Origin: Nocardia elegans NBRC 108235
GTDB taxonomy: Bacteria; Actinomycetota; Actinomycetes; Mycobacteriales; Mycobacteriaceae
NCBI RefSeq assembly: GCF_001612845.1
Contig: NZ_BDBF01000029.1
Coordinates: 48,693-112,692 of the forward strand
DNA: 64,000 nucleotides
Reading direction: 5' to 3'
Positions 25,056 to 33,606 of this stretch are shown one piece after another (the stretch's first letter is position 1; each line of letters begins with the position of its first letter). The position numbers and the translations under genes were made by a program. The notes under the pieces are model-generated. The model was not told the origin of the DNA, ran no database searches, and saw only the letters and a list, made by a program, of their open reading frames with translations.

Positions 25056-25978
25056 TGGCCGAACGTGAGGCGGTCGTCGATCCGCTCGGCGGGCTGCTCA
25101 TCATCGACAAGGACGGCGGGCAGACCAGCCACGACGTGGTCGCGCGCTGCCGGAAGATCCTGCGCACCAAGAAGATCGGCCACGCCGGCACCCTCGACCC
25201 GATGGCCACCGGAGTGCTGGTGCTCGGTGTCGAGCGCGCCACCAAACTGCTGGGCCTGCTGAGCCTGACCACCAAGTCCTACGCCGCGACCGTCCGCCTC
25301 GGCCAGGCCACCGTCACCGATGATGCCGAGGGAGAGGTGCTGGCCACCATCCCCGCCGCCCATGTCGCCGACGCCGATATCGCCGCCGCCGTCGCCGCGC
25401 TCACCGGCAATATCGAGCAGGTGCCATCGACGGTCAGCGCGATCAAGGTCAACGGCGAACGGGCGTACGCGCGCGCCCGGGCCGGCGAGCAGGTGGAACT
25501 GGCTGCCCGGCCGGTCACTGTCTCCCGGTTCGACATTCTGGGTCGTCGCGATATCGACACCGGCGCAACGACATTCGTCGATCTGGACGTCGAGGTCGAC
25601 TGCTCTTCGGGCACCTACATCCGTGCCCTGGCCCGCGATCTCGGCGCCGCGCTGGGGGTCGGTGGACATCTGACCGCGTTGCGTCGCACCCGGGTCGGCC
25701 CGTTCACGCTCGAACACGCCCGCACCGTGGATCAGCTCGCCGACGATCCGAGCCTGAATCTCGACGTCGATGCCGCTGTGCGCCTTGCCTTCCCGCATCG
25801 GGAGATCGACGCCGACCAGGCCGAATCGCTGCGCGACGGTCGCTGGCTGGACCCGGTCGGCCTGCGCGGTGTGCACGCGGCCACGACCGCCGACGGCCGG
25901 ACCATCGCCCTGCTGGAGGAGAAGGGGAAGCGCTCCTCGCCGGTCTTCGTGGTGCGCCCGCGCGGGCTCATCGACTGA
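25055..25978 (+). CDS. truB: tRNA pseudouridine(55) synthase
   Basis: 307 residues. Catalytic aspartate D48 lies in KIGHAGTLDPMATGVL; GGLLIIDKDGGQTSHDVV and the KSYAATVRLGQAT block are standard TruB; the C-terminus (about 235-307) is the PUA-like actinobacterial extension. Modifies U55 in the T-loop of tRNAs. Its ATG overlaps the pptT stop, so it is translationally coupled. Converges on the GntR regulator gene with 8 bp between. Confidence 0.96.
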   Translation: MAEREAVVDPLGGLLIIDKDGGQTSHDVVARCRKILRTKKIGHAGTLDPMATGVLVLGVERATKLLGLLSLTTKSYAATVRLGQATVTDDAEGEVLATIPAAHVADADIAAAVAALTGNIEQVPSTVSAIKVNGERAYARARAGEQVELAARPVTVSRFDILGRRDIDTGATTFVDLDVEVDCSSGTYIRALARDLGAALGVGGHLTALRRTRVGPFTLEHARTVDQLADDPSLNLDVDAAVRLAFPHREIDADQAESLRDGRWLDPVGLRGVHAATTADGRTIALLEEKGKRSSPVFVVRPRGLID

Positions 25979-25986
25979 GACGGCGG

Positions 25987-26658
25987 CTACTCCTCGCCGC
26001 CGGCCTGCTCCCGGAGTCGTTCGACGGCATCGCGCATATGCCCCGCCAGCAATTCGCGAACGTGATCCGGCGGGTCGGCGGCGATCGCCTCGCGCAGGGC
26101 GATGTGTTCACGGACCTGCTCGCCGAGGTCGGTGTAGGTGGTCTGCAACGCGCCCAGGCACATTCGCGTCTCGATCAGGAGGGTCCGTGCCGCGCGCACC
26201 AGCCGCGGACTGTCGGCGCTGGTCACCAGGGCCTGGTGGAAAGAATGGTCGGACTCGGTGACGCCGGTGGCATCACCCCGCGCGGCGCAGGCCTGCATGT
26301 CGGCGACACTGGTTTCCAGTGCCGCGTAGGCGATCTCGCGGCGGCCGTCCAGAATCAGATCCAGCGCGCCGCCCTCGATCGCGGTACGAGCCCGGTAGAT
26401 GTCCACGACGTCGTCGAGACTCAGTTCGATGACGAAGATGCCGCGGTGGCGCACGCTGTGCAGCAGCCCCTCCGAGACCAGCCGCTGCATGGCCTCGCGC
26501 ACCGGACCGCGGGAGACGTCGAATTGCGTGGCCAGATCGGCCTCGACCAGCTGGGTACCGGGCGCGACCGTGCCGTGCATGATCGCCGTGCGCAGCCGGT
26601 CGGCGATCATTTCCGCCGTGGACTGCCGATTCACGGGTTCGAACTCAATCACCGACAT
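25987..26658 (-). CDS. GntR-family (FCD/FadR subfamily) transcriptional regulator
   Basis: 223 residues. Winged helix at about 8-75 (AEMIADRLRTAIMHGTVAPGTQLVEADLATQFDVSRGPVREAMQRLVSEGLL) followed by an all-helical FCD ligand domain with D-x-x-x-R (DIYRARTAIEG), H-x-x-F-H (SDHSFHQALV) and a final H-x-x-L/A-x-R-x-A-I-x-A block, typical metal/carboxylate ligands. It is last in a leftward operon and overlaps the upstream racemase-like gene by 14 nt. The likely operators are the TTGTTGACAA sites at 28183-28197 and 33607-33626. The effector is probably an organic acid from the pathway. Confidence 0.92.
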   Translation of the reverse strand: MSVIEFEPVNRQSTAEMIADRLRTAIMHGTVAPGTQLVEADLATQFDVSRGPVREAMQRLVSEGLLHSVRHRGIFVIELSLDDVVDIYRARTAIEGGALDLILDGRREIAYAALETSVADMQACAARGDATGVTESDHSFHQALVTSADSPRLVRAARTLLIETRMCLGALQTTYTDLGEQVREHIALREAIAADPPDHVRELLAGHMRDAVERLREQAGGEE

Positions 26659-27391
26659 GAATCGGCCTTTCCGAGAAGAGCGTCCCGAGCCCCGGTCCGG
26701 ACGGCGGCGACACGGCGGGCAGTTCCGCCAGTCGCAGCCCCTGCCAGACGGTGACCTGGTTCGCGGTGAGTACCGGCTTGCCGAGCGCTGATTCCAGCTC
26801 CGGAAGCAGTTGTATCGTATGCATCGCGGTATCGGGAACGAGCAACGCCTCGGCGTCGGGATGATCGTTCGCCGCTGCCAGCGTCAGGACCTGCTCCGGG
26901 GTGAGGGTGCCCACTTCGGCGGCGGTGTCGATTCCGGCGCTCGACATCGAGACCACCCGAATGTCCGCCGCGGCGAGGAAGTCCACGAACAGGGCGGCCA
27001 CCTCGTCGGGATAGCTGGCGCAGACCGCCACGTCGCGGACACCGATCGCGCGCACCGCGTCCACGAACGCGAAACTGGTACTCGACGCGGGAACTCCGCA
27101 GTCGCGGGCGAGCCGGTCCACCTGATCGCGCGCCCCCTGCGGGCCGTAGACGAAACTGCCCGACGTGCAGGCCCACACCACTGCCCGCGGTTCGAAGGGT
27201 GCGAGCAGTCGCGCACCCTCGCGCAACTTCTCCGGACTGCCGAGGTCGAGCAGCTCCGGCACCGCGTGCAGATCGGTGCCGTAGATGTGCGCGACCCGCA
27301 GATCCACGCCGAGTTGTGCCGCGGCCCAGGGGTATTCGTCCTCGGCGGCGTGGTCGGGATAGATGAAGCCGACGGTCGGTAGCCGTTGCAC
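26645..27391 (-). CDS. Maleate isomerase/arylmalonate decarboxylase-like protein, one catalytic Cys replaced
   Basis: 248 residues from GTG 27391, preceded by AGGAGG that overlaps the stop of the upstream gene. The Asp/Glu racemase fold is evident: TVGFIYPDHAAEDE, AVVWACTSGSFVYG with Cys75, and GKPVLTANQVTVW at the end. The second active-site cysteine of the family is replaced by Asp187 (LLVPDTAMHT), where the neighbouring paralogue keeps Cys196. It therefore should not use the two-cysteine racemase/isomerase mechanism; decarboxylase, lyase or regulatory roles are open. Operon with its paralogue and gntR. Confidence 0.85.
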   Translation of the reverse strand: MQRLPTVGFIYPDHAAEDEYPWAAAQLGVDLRVAHIYGTDLHAVPELLDLGSPEKLREGARLLAPFEPRAVVWACTSGSFVYGPQGARDQVDRLARDCGVPASSTSFAFVDAVRAIGVRDVAVCASYPDEVAALFVDFLAAADIRVVSMSSAGIDTAAEVGTLTPEQVLTLAAANDHPDAEALLVPDTAMHTIQLLPELESALGKPVLTANQVTVWQGLRLAELPAVSPPSGPGLGTLFSERPIHVGD

Positions 27392-27399
27392 AGCGCCTC

Positions 27400-28140
27400 C
27401 TAGAAAACGTTCTGCAGCCATTTGCCGGGACCCATCATCGGCAGCTTCATCCGTCCCAGGCAGGCCCACATGGTCAGTTGGTTGGCGGTCAGGACCGGCT
27501 TGCCGAGAAGTCGTTCCAGCGGCTCGACCAGGTCGTAGGTGGGGAGGTTGGTGCAGCTGACGAAGATGGCCTGGGCGGCGGGATCGTCGGCGGCCATGAT
27601 GCGTTCGGCGATGGTGCGGTAGCCGACCTTCCAGATGCCGCCGCCCAGCCCGAGATGGTCCGACCGCAGCACCTCGCAGCCGGCCTCGTGCAGGTACTCG
27701 TGCAGTTTCCCGGTGAGGATGTCGTCGTAGGGCGTGATGACCGACAGCCGGGACAACTCCAATTTGCGCACCGCTTCGATCAGCGCGCCGGAGGTGGTGA
27801 TCGCGTCCCGGGCGCCGGCCCGGCAGATGGTGTCGCGCAGCGACCGTTCGTAGGCCAGCCCTTTGATGAAGCTGCCCGAGGTGCACAGATAGGCGATGAC
27901 CTCGGGCTCGACGTGCAGGACGTTGCGGGTGGCGGCGGTGAGATGTGCTGCGTCGGAAACCAATTCGGCCATTTCGAAGGAGACCGGCACCGGTTCGTAG
28001 GGCGTGCGCGCGAGATGCAGGCTCACCTCGAGTGGCGCCCACCGCCACAGTTCGCGCTCCAGCGCCAGGTCGAACGGCGCGATGATCCCGATACCTCGTT
28101 GCGCGACAGGTCCGTCCAACTCGGGAAAATTCAGTTCCAC
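27400..28140 (-). CDS. Maleate cis-trans isomerase/Asp-Glu racemase family enzyme
   Basis: 246 residues from GTG 28140 (GAGAGGGG just upstream). Both family cysteines are present: Cys86 in AYLCTSGSFIKG and Cys196 in FVSCTNLPTYD. The N-terminus RGIGIIAPFDLALERELWRW and the terminal GKPVLTANQLTMWACL match maleate isomerase-like proteins. Expected chemistry is cis-trans isomerisation or racemisation of a small dicarboxylate through the two cysteines. First gene of the leftward operon, divergent from the hydroxyacid dehydrogenase. A TTG 57 nt further upstream overlaps the operator and is unlikely. Confidence 0.88.
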   Translation of the reverse strand: MELNFPELDGPVAQRGIGIIAPFDLALERELWRWAPLEVSLHLARTPYEPVPVSFEMAELVSDAAHLTAATRNVLHVEPEVIAYLCTSGSFIKGLAYERSLRDTICRAGARDAITTSGALIEAVRKLELSRLSVITPYDDILTGKLHEYLHEAGCEVLRSDHLGLGGGIWKVGYRTIAERIMAADDPAAQAIFVSCTNLPTYDLVEPLERLLGKPVLTANQLTMWACLGRMKLPMMGPGKWLQNVF

Positions 28141-28182
28141 GAGGGCCCCTCTCGCGTTCGGGCGACGAACCTCCGCACACAA

Positions 28183-28197
28183 TCGGATTGTTGACAA
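28183..28197. promoter_or_regulatory. Candidate GntR operator, left site
   Basis: TCGGATTGTTGACAA contains the inverted repeat TTGT-TG-ACAA (28188-28197), matching the GT-N-AC form of FCD-type GntR operators. The same 15 bases occur at 33611-33625. It overlaps the -35 box of the rightward promoter. Confidence 0.6.
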
Positions 28198-28219
28198 GCA
28201 TACGATGGGTTTTTAGCCT
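28191..28219 (+). promoter_or_regulatory. Sigma-70-type promoter of the hydroxyacid dehydrogenase gene
   Basis: A consensus TTGACA (28191-28196) is followed after 17 nt by TAGCCT (28214-28219), with 6 nt to the ATG at 28226. This predicts a leaderless message. The candidate GntR operator covers the -35 box, so bound regulator would block it. Confidence 0.6.
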
Positions 28220-28225
28220 GTCAAT

Positions 28226-29191
28226 ATGAACGCGGGCCCAGTTGTCACCGTCCTGCACGACGGCGTCGAGCCCGACGCGGCATATCTGCGTCCGGTGTCG
28301 CAGCAGGCCGGCGTTCGCTTCGCCGACGCTGCGGAACTCGCGGACGCGTTGCCCGGCGCCGAGGCGCTGTTCGTCTACGACTTCCAGAGCACCGCCCTGC
28401 CGGGCGCCTGGCATCGCGCCGACCGATTGCGCTGGGTTCATGTCGGAGCCACCGGCGTCGATGCCGTGATGTTCGACGAGCTGATCGACAGCGATGTGCT
28501 GGTGACCAACACCCGCGGGCTGTTCGATCAGCCCATCGCGGAATACGTGCTGGCACAGATCCTCGCCTTCGCCAAGGATCTGCCCGAATCGCTGCGTCTG
28601 CAGCAGCGCCATCAATGGCACCATCGCGAATCCGAGCGTGTCGCCGGAGCCGCGGCGCTGGTGGTCGGCACCGGCTCCATCGGGCGCGCCATCGCCCGCC
28701 TGCTGCGGGCCGCGGGTATGCGGGTCCGCGGGCTGGGCCGCACCGCCCGCATCGACGATCCCGACTTCGGTACCGTCGCAACCGATCTGCACGCCGAACT
28801 ACCCGGCGCCGACTACGTGATCTGCGTGGCGCCGCTGACGCCGCAGACCCGGTATATGTTCGACGCGAACGCGTTCGGGGCGATGAAACCGCATGCGCGT
28901 TTCATCAATGTTGGCCGGGGGGAATCGGTCGTCACCGACGATCTGGTCGCCGCGCTGCGCGGTGGCGCGCTCGCCGGTGCGGCGCTGGACGTGGTCGATC
29001 CGGAACCGCTGCCGGCCGGTCATCCGCTGTGGGATCTGCCGAATGTGGTTGTCACCCCGCACAACAGCGGCGACTTCATCGGCTGGCGGTCGGAGATCGT
29101 CGCCGCGTTCACCGACAACTTCCAGCGCTGGATCACCGGTCAGCCCCTACAGAATGTGGTCGACAAGAAGCTGGGTTACGTGCCCAGTTGA
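28226..29191 (+). CDS. D-2-hydroxyacid dehydrogenase (NAD-dependent)
   Basis: 321 residues. The Rossmann loop GTGSIGRAIARLL lies at about 150, followed by catalytic Arg in INVGRGESVV, Glu in DVVDPEPLP and His in VTPHNSGD. The N-terminal half has HVGATGVDAVMFDELIDSDVLVTNTRG, the substrate-domain crossover of this family. It would interconvert a 2-oxoacid and D-2-hydroxyacid. Divergent from the maleate-isomerase-like operon and probably co-transcribed with the amidase 12 bp downstream. Confidence 0.92.
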   Translation: MNAGPVVTVLHDGVEPDAAYLRPVSQQAGVRFADAAELADALPGAEALFVYDFQSTALPGAWHRADRLRWVHVGATGVDAVMFDELIDSDVLVTNTRGLFDQPIAEYVLAQILAFAKDLPESLRLQQRHQWHHRESERVAGAAALVVGTGSIGRAIARLLRAAGMRVRGLGRTARIDDPDFGTVATDLHAELPGADYVICVAPLTPQTRYMFDANAFGAMKPHARFINVGRGESVVTDDLVAALRGGALAGAALDVVDPEPLPAGHPLWDLPNVVVTPHNSGDFIGWRSEIVAAFTDNFQRWITGQPLQNVVDKKLGYVPS

Positions 29192-29202
29192 AGGGAGTCA
29201 CG

Positions 29203-30594
29203 ATGGCCCACCCCGGAACCGGGACCGACCCCGCGGCGATGACCGCGGCCGAGTTGGCCTCCGCCTATTCGGCCGGGGCGTTGTCTCCCGTCGAGGCCAC
29301 GCAGGCGGCGCTGGACGCGATCGCCGCGCGCGACGACGTCCTCAACGCCTACTGCCTGGTCGATTCCGAGCGAGCGTTGATCCAGGCCAAGGAATCCGAA
29401 ATCCGCTGGCACAACGGACATGCGCAGGGACTGCTCGACGGCGTGCCGATTTCGATCAAGGACGTCTTCCTCACCCAGGGATGGCCCACCCTGCGCGGCT
29501 CGACCTCCATCCGGCCGGACGCGCCGTGGCCGGTCGACAGCCCCGCGACCGCGCGGCTGCGCGAGGACGGGCTGGTCTTCCTGGGCAAGACGACCACGCC
29601 GGAGCTCGCCTGGAAGGCGACCACCGACAGCGCGCTCACCGGCATCACCCGCAATCCGGTGGATCCCGCTATGACGTCCGGCGGTTCCTCCGGCGGTTCG
29701 GCGGTGGCGGTCGCGGCCGGAATGGGGCCGGTATCGATCGGCACCGACGGCGGCGGCAGTGTGCGGATCCCCGCGTCGTTCTGCGGTGTCGTGGGTTTCA
29801 AGCCCACCCACGGGCGCATCCCGCTGTATCCGGCCAGTCCGTTCGGACCGCTGGCACATGCCGGGCCTATCGCCCGAACGGTGGAGGATGTGGCGCTGTT
29901 GATGGACATCCTGTCCCTGCCCGATCCGCGGGATCCGACCGCGGGCGCACCACCGCTGACGACCTTCCGGGGTGAACTCCAGCGCGAGGTGCGCGGAGCG
30001 ACGGTCGGCTATTCGGCGAATCTCGGCTTCGCCCAGGTGGATCCGGAGGTCGCGGCGGTCGTCGGGGCGGCTGTGCGGAAGCTGGACGAGGCCGGCTTGC
30101 GGGTGGTGGAGGCGGATCCGGGCTTCGCCGATCCGCGCGAGGCGTTCGAACGGATGTGGGCGGCCGGCGCGGCGACCCTGCTGTCGACCTTCCCGCCGGG
30201 TTCGCGTGACCGCGTCGATCCCGGACTGGGGGCCATGTGGGATCGCGGTCTGGCGCTCGGCGCGGTCGACTATCTGAACGCTCGCGCGGTGGCCGCCGAG
30301 ATCGGAATCGCCATGGGCGCCTTCCACACCGTCTACGACGTGCTGATCACACCGACGATGCCGATCACCGCCTTCGAGGCCGGACACGATGTGCCGCCGG
30401 GCAGTTCGATGGACAGCTGGCCGCAATGGACGCCGTTCACGTATCCGTTCAACCTCACCCAGCAACCGGCGATCAGCATTCCGGCGGGCACGACCGCCGC
30501 GGGGATGCCGGTGGGATTGCAGATCGTCGGCCCGCGCCACTCCGACGATTTCGTCCTGGCCCTGGCCCGCTTCGCCGAACTGGTTTTGGGGTGA
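29203..30594 (+). CDS. Amidase-signature family hydrolase
   Basis: 463 residues. The Ser-cisSer-Lys triad is intact: Lys86 in PISIKDVF, the serine pair in SGGSSGGS (about 161-167) and nucleophile Ser186 in TDGGGSVRIPASFCG, followed by GFKPTHGRIP. The length and C-terminal ITPTMPITAF...GMPVGLQIVGPR block resemble GatA-like stand-alone amidases. AAGGGAG precedes the ATG. The neighbourhood (hydroxyacid dehydrogenase, racemases, aminotransferase) suggests catabolism of an amide or carbamoyl substrate, not tRNA amidation; no gatB/gatC is nearby. Confidence 0.92.
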   Translation: MAHPGTGTDPAAMTAAELASAYSAGALSPVEATQAALDAIAARDDVLNAYCLVDSERALIQAKESEIRWHNGHAQGLLDGVPISIKDVFLTQGWPTLRGSTSIRPDAPWPVDSPATARLREDGLVFLGKTTTPELAWKATTDSALTGITRNPVDPAMTSGGSSGGSAVAVAAGMGPVSIGTDGGGSVRIPASFCGVVGFKPTHGRIPLYPASPFGPLAHAGPIARTVEDVALLMDILSLPDPRDPTAGAPPLTTFRGELQREVRGATVGYSANLGFAQVDPEVAAVVGAAVRKLDEAGLRVVEADPGFADPREAFERMWAAGAATLLSTFPPGSRDRVDPGLGAMWDRGLALGAVDYLNARAVAAEIGIAMGAFHTVYDVLITPTMPITAFEAGHDVPPGSSMDSWPQWTPFTYPFNLTQQPAISIPAGTTAAGMPVGLQIVGPRHSDDFVLALARFAELVLG

Positions 30595-30785
30595 ACCTGA
30601 GGCGAGCGAGCCCCGTCGCGAGAGCTGGTGCCGTGCTGCGACCGCCGAGGCACTGCCCGGCCCCGAACGGCATGCGGCAGTGTGGGGCCCGGCAGATGGA
30701 CGGCGACACCGCCACAGCGCCTGGACCGGCCGGGGTGGGTAGGCCCCGGACGAGGTGAGCGGACGAATTCTCGCCGCCGATGCTC

Positions 30786-31151
30786 CTAGTCGGTGGTAGA
30801 CCGAGACACCGCGCGGAAACCCGTGTCACCGATCACGATCACGCCGGGACCGTCCAACCGTCCTGCCTCGTAAACGGCCTCGTCGAGATGGGTCGACATT
30901 AGAAGCATCCATGCCTCCCACGGAGTTTCCGCCCCCAACGGTCCACCCGATTCCGCCGACAACCGGGTGTAGTAATCGCGCAACTCCCCGTCGGTCACCT
31001 CGAATATCAAGGCAGGGTCGACCGGCGCCTCGCGGACCGCCGTAATTCGCAATCGCCCCGCCTCATCCCGGTCGACCCGATACCCGGCTTCCGCACCGGC
31101 ACGAATCACCGACTCCACGAGTTCGTCGGCACTCGGCTCAGACTTGTCCAC
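30786..31151 (-). CDS. Immunity-protein-like small acidic protein
   Basis: 121 residues, acidic, no signal peptide. GTG 31151 has GGAGGAG 6 nt upstream, and the gene overlaps the secreted toxin-like gene by 14 nt. Content: a helical N-terminus (ADELVESVIRAGAEAGYRVDRDEAGRLRITAV), a central acidic region and a C-terminal strand GVIVIGDTGFRAVSR. I do not recognise a family with certainty. Size, acidity and tight coupling to a predicted nuclease are the arguments for an immunity role; it could instead be an unrelated cytosolic protein. Confidence 0.7.
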   Translation of the reverse strand: MDKSEPSADELVESVIRAGAEAGYRVDRDEAGRLRITAVREAPVDPALIFEVTDGELRDYYTRLSAESGGPLGAETPWEAWMLLMSTHLDEAVYEAGRLDGPGVIVIGDTGFRAVSRSTTD

Positions 31152-31605
31152 GGCATGCTCCTCCAGGAAAGGCGGTGACCACTTGCCCGTTCTCGGCCAC
31201 GATCACGGTGGGCTGGACCGTCTTCACGATCGCTCCGGTGACATGGTTGACCAGATAGATCTGGCCGGTGTAACAGTACTTGCCGGCGCCTTGTGGGCCA
31301 TGCCAGTCGGGGGCGTCGTGTGCCTTCGCGATAGCCATATCGGCTATGTCACGGCAGTTGCGGCTCTCGATGTCCGCAAGCCCCTCCCACTCGGCCTGGT
31401 GCCTATCCTGGATATGGCGGTAACCGTAATTCTTGTTCCCGCACAACAGTTTTAAATCGCCATACGTAGTGACCACCTTCGACTCGTCCGTCCTGATCCC
31501 ACAGGCGCCCCAGGGCGACGAGGCGTGGGCCACCGGGTCGGGTGCGGACAGTACCATCGGGGCGGCCAGTGCGGCCGCGGCCATGACGAATGCACGAATC
31601 TTCAC
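31138..31605 (-). CDS. Secreted RNase-toxin-like protein (BECR/Barnase-EndoU-like)
   Basis: 155 residues from GTG 31605 (GGAGGGGG upstream). A Sec signal peptide (KIRAFVMAAAALAAPMVLS, cleavage near AHA, residue 28) leaves a mature domain of about 127 residues. It contains YGYRHIQDRHQ (His64, His69), a helix with ADMAIAKAHDAP, a strand segment YCYTGQIYLVN, and the end motif VVTAFPGG (Thr144). This His...His...T-x-F/Y-P layout resembles BECR-fold ribonuclease toxins. Cysteines 35, 55, 84, 111 and 151 suggest disulphides. It has no trafficking domain beyond the signal peptide. The toxin assignment is inferred from motif layout and the partner gene. Confidence 0.7.
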   Translation of the reverse strand: MKIRAFVMAAAALAAPMVLSAPDPVAHASSPWGACGIRTDESKVVTTYGDLKLLCGNKNYGYRHIQDRHQAEWEGLADIESRNCRDIADMAIAKAHDAPDWHGPQGAGKYCYTGQIYLVNHVTGAIVKTVQPTVIVAENGQVVTAFPGGACRGQV

Positions 31606-31758
31606 GTTGCGTCCCCCTCCATCGAGCACCGATCGGTGCCGATCCGTGTCGTCACCGCCCCCTGCGGTGACTACACGGATCAGAGAGGACTGTCGACGAG
31701 ATCCGGCAATCGATTTTCCGGCCGGCAGCAAAATCGTTTGCCGACGCGGTGATTCGGG

Positions 31759-32274
31759 TCAGATATCTTGTCCTGCGCTGAGAGACCTTGTGAAAGACAA
31801 GGTTTCGCCTTCCACCCCGCGTAGCCACAGCGCGTTGCATGCCGCGGCAAACTCGGGCAGGTTCTCTTCGATGGTCGCGAAGACGTTGCCGGGCACCCAG
31901 CCCATATCGCCGTTGATCAGCAGGTTGTTGCGGTCGTAGAACAGGGCCAGGTCGGTGGCGCCCTGTCCGGCGTGCGCGGCCGAACCGGGTTCGTAGCCGT
32001 AGGCCGGATTGCCGATCTCCCACGGTTCGAAATCGAACAGGCAGACGTCGCCGGGAATCGGTGTGACCGTGGGGTTTTCGCGATGCGGGGCCGCCGTGAT
32101 GCGCGGCACCAGGGTGTACACCTCGTTGCGAGCGTATTTGGCGTGGAACGCGTCGCCCTCCTGGGGCAGCGCGTCCCAGACCGCCGCGCAGGTGCGGGGC
32201 GCCTGGTCGTCCAGCAGTCGCGCCCGGCAGCGCACGCCGGCCTTGGTGAGGGTGATGGTGAGGTATCGGGCCAT
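31759..32274 (-). CDS. DUF3830 cyclophilin-like protein
   Basis: 171 residues. N-terminal ARYLTITLTKAGVRCRARLLDDQAPRTCAAVWDALPQEGDAFHAKYARNEVYTLVP is the DUF3830 signature, related to cyclophilin-like folds, and the later PGDVCLFDFEP and INGDMGWVPGNVFATI match too. AGGAGA precedes the ATG. DUF3830 genes recur beside Asp/Glu racemase, amidase and dehydrogenase genes, as here. Biochemical role unknown. It lies 36 bp after the aminotransferase gene in the same leftward unit. Confidence 0.82.
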   Translation of the reverse strand: MARYLTITLTKAGVRCRARLLDDQAPRTCAAVWDALPQEGDAFHAKYARNEVYTLVPRITAAPHRENPTVTPIPGDVCLFDFEPWEIGNPAYGYEPGSAAHAGQGATDLALFYDRNNLLINGDMGWVPGNVFATIEENLPEFAAACNALWLRGVEGETLSFTRSLSAGQDI

Positions 32275-32310
32275 CGGGATCTCCTGTTCCGATCGGATGC
32301 CGGTGCGGCG

Positions 32311-33552
32311 CTACAGCTCGTCGAGGACTCCGTTCCAGAGCGCCAGTGCCTCGTCGACCTGTTCGGCGGTCACGATCAGCGGCGGGATCATCCGCACGAC
32401 ATTGCTGTAGGCGCCGCAGGTCAGCAGGAGCAGGCCACGCTGCGCCGCCAGCTGCTGCGCGGCCGCAGCCGTCGCGGTGTCGGGTTCGCCTGTGGCCGTG
32501 GTGAATTCGCTTCCGACGAGCAGTCCAAGGCCGCGCACATCACCGATCGCCTTGGTGGCCGCGGCCCGCGCTCCGGCCAGCAGTTGCGTGCCGCGGGCGG
32601 CGGCGTTGTCCACCAGCCCCTCCGATTCGATGACATCGATCGTGGCGACCGCGGCCGCGCACGCCACGGCATTGCCGCCGTAGGTGCCGCCCTGGGACCC
32701 GGGCCAGGCCTGGGCCATCAGTTCCTGCGGCGCGGCGATTCCGGACAACGGGAATCCGCTCGCCAATCCCTTGGCGATGGTGATGACATCGGCCCGCACG
32801 TCGAAATGCTGATGTCCGAAGAACTTTCCGGTGCGCCCGAAACCGGTCTGGATCTCGTCGAAGATCAACAGGATGCCGTGCCGGTCGGCGCGTTCGCGCA
32901 GGCCCTGGAAGAACCGGGTGTTGCCCGGGATGTAGCCGCCCTCGCCGAGCACCGGCTCGACGACGAACGCCGCCGTTTCGGCGGGCGCGGTCAGCGTGGC
33001 CAGGATGTAGTCGAGCTCGCGCAGCGCGAAGTCGGTGGCTTCCTCCTCCGACCAGCCGTAGCGGTAGGCGGTGGGGAACGGCGCCACGTGCACACCACCC
33101 ATGAGCGGGCTGAAACCGGCCGAGAAGCGGGTTCCGGAGGTGGTCATGGTCGCGGCGGCGACCGTGCGGCCGTGGAAGCCGCCGTGGAACACCACCACAT
33201 TGGGGCGGCCGGTGGCCTGCCGGGCCAGCCGCAGCGCGGCCTCCACGGCCTCGCTGCCGGAGTTGGCGAAGAACACCGAATCCAGGTGGGCGGGAAGTAC
33301 ATCGGCGAGCCGTTCGGTCAGCCGCAGCAGCGGCCGGTGCATGACCGTCGTGTACTGGCCGTGGATGAGGCTGCCGATCTGTTCGCGCGCGGCCTCGACC
33401 ACTCGCGGATGACAGTGCCCGGTGCTGGTGACGCCGATCCCGGCGGTGAAGTCGAGGTACCGGCGACCGTCGGTGCCGTACAGGTAGCAGCCCTCGCCGT
33501 GATCGACGGTGACCGGCGTGGCCTGCCGGAGAACGGGGGAAAGTGCAGTCAT
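32311..33552 (-). CDS. Class III (omega/GABA-type) aminotransferase
   Basis: 413 residues. PLP lysine Lys261 lies in DVITIAKGLASGFPLSG; upstream are SVFFANSGSEAVEAALRLARQATG (phosphate-binding turn), FHGGFHGRTVAA and LIFDEIQTGFGRTGKFFGHQ. The fold and length match 4-aminobutyrate/omega-amino-acid transaminases. It would deaminate a terminal or beta-amino acid to a semialdehyde, the natural substrate for the divergent aldehyde dehydrogenase. GGGAGG precedes the ATG. The promoter region contains the right-hand GntR site. Confidence 0.93.
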   Translation of the reverse strand: MTALSPVLRQATPVTVDHGEGCYLYGTDGRRYLDFTAGIGVTSTGHCHPRVVEAAREQIGSLIHGQYTTVMHRPLLRLTERLADVLPAHLDSVFFANSGSEAVEAALRLARQATGRPNVVVFHGGFHGRTVAAATMTTSGTRFSAGFSPLMGGVHVAPFPTAYRYGWSEEEATDFALRELDYILATLTAPAETAAFVVEPVLGEGGYIPGNTRFFQGLRERADRHGILLIFDEIQTGFGRTGKFFGHQHFDVRADVITIAKGLASGFPLSGIAAPQELMAQAWPGSQGGTYGGNAVACAAAVATIDVIESEGLVDNAAARGTQLLAGARAAATKAIGDVRGLGLLVGSEFTTATGEPDTATAAAAQQLAAQRGLLLLTCGAYSNVVRMIPPLIVTAEQVDEALALWNGVLDEL

Positions 33553-33606
33553 GGTGATCCGCCTCCCGGGCGACGGGAAATCCGCACCGGTGACGGCCGG
33601 ATTCTT

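Noticed and set aside
26645..28792. Apparent 715-residue fusion of the two racemase-like proteins with upstream sequence
   Set aside because: The reading frame merely stays open through the shadow of the first paralogue. A GTG with AGGAGG at 27391 and the paralogue's own frame explain the region better.
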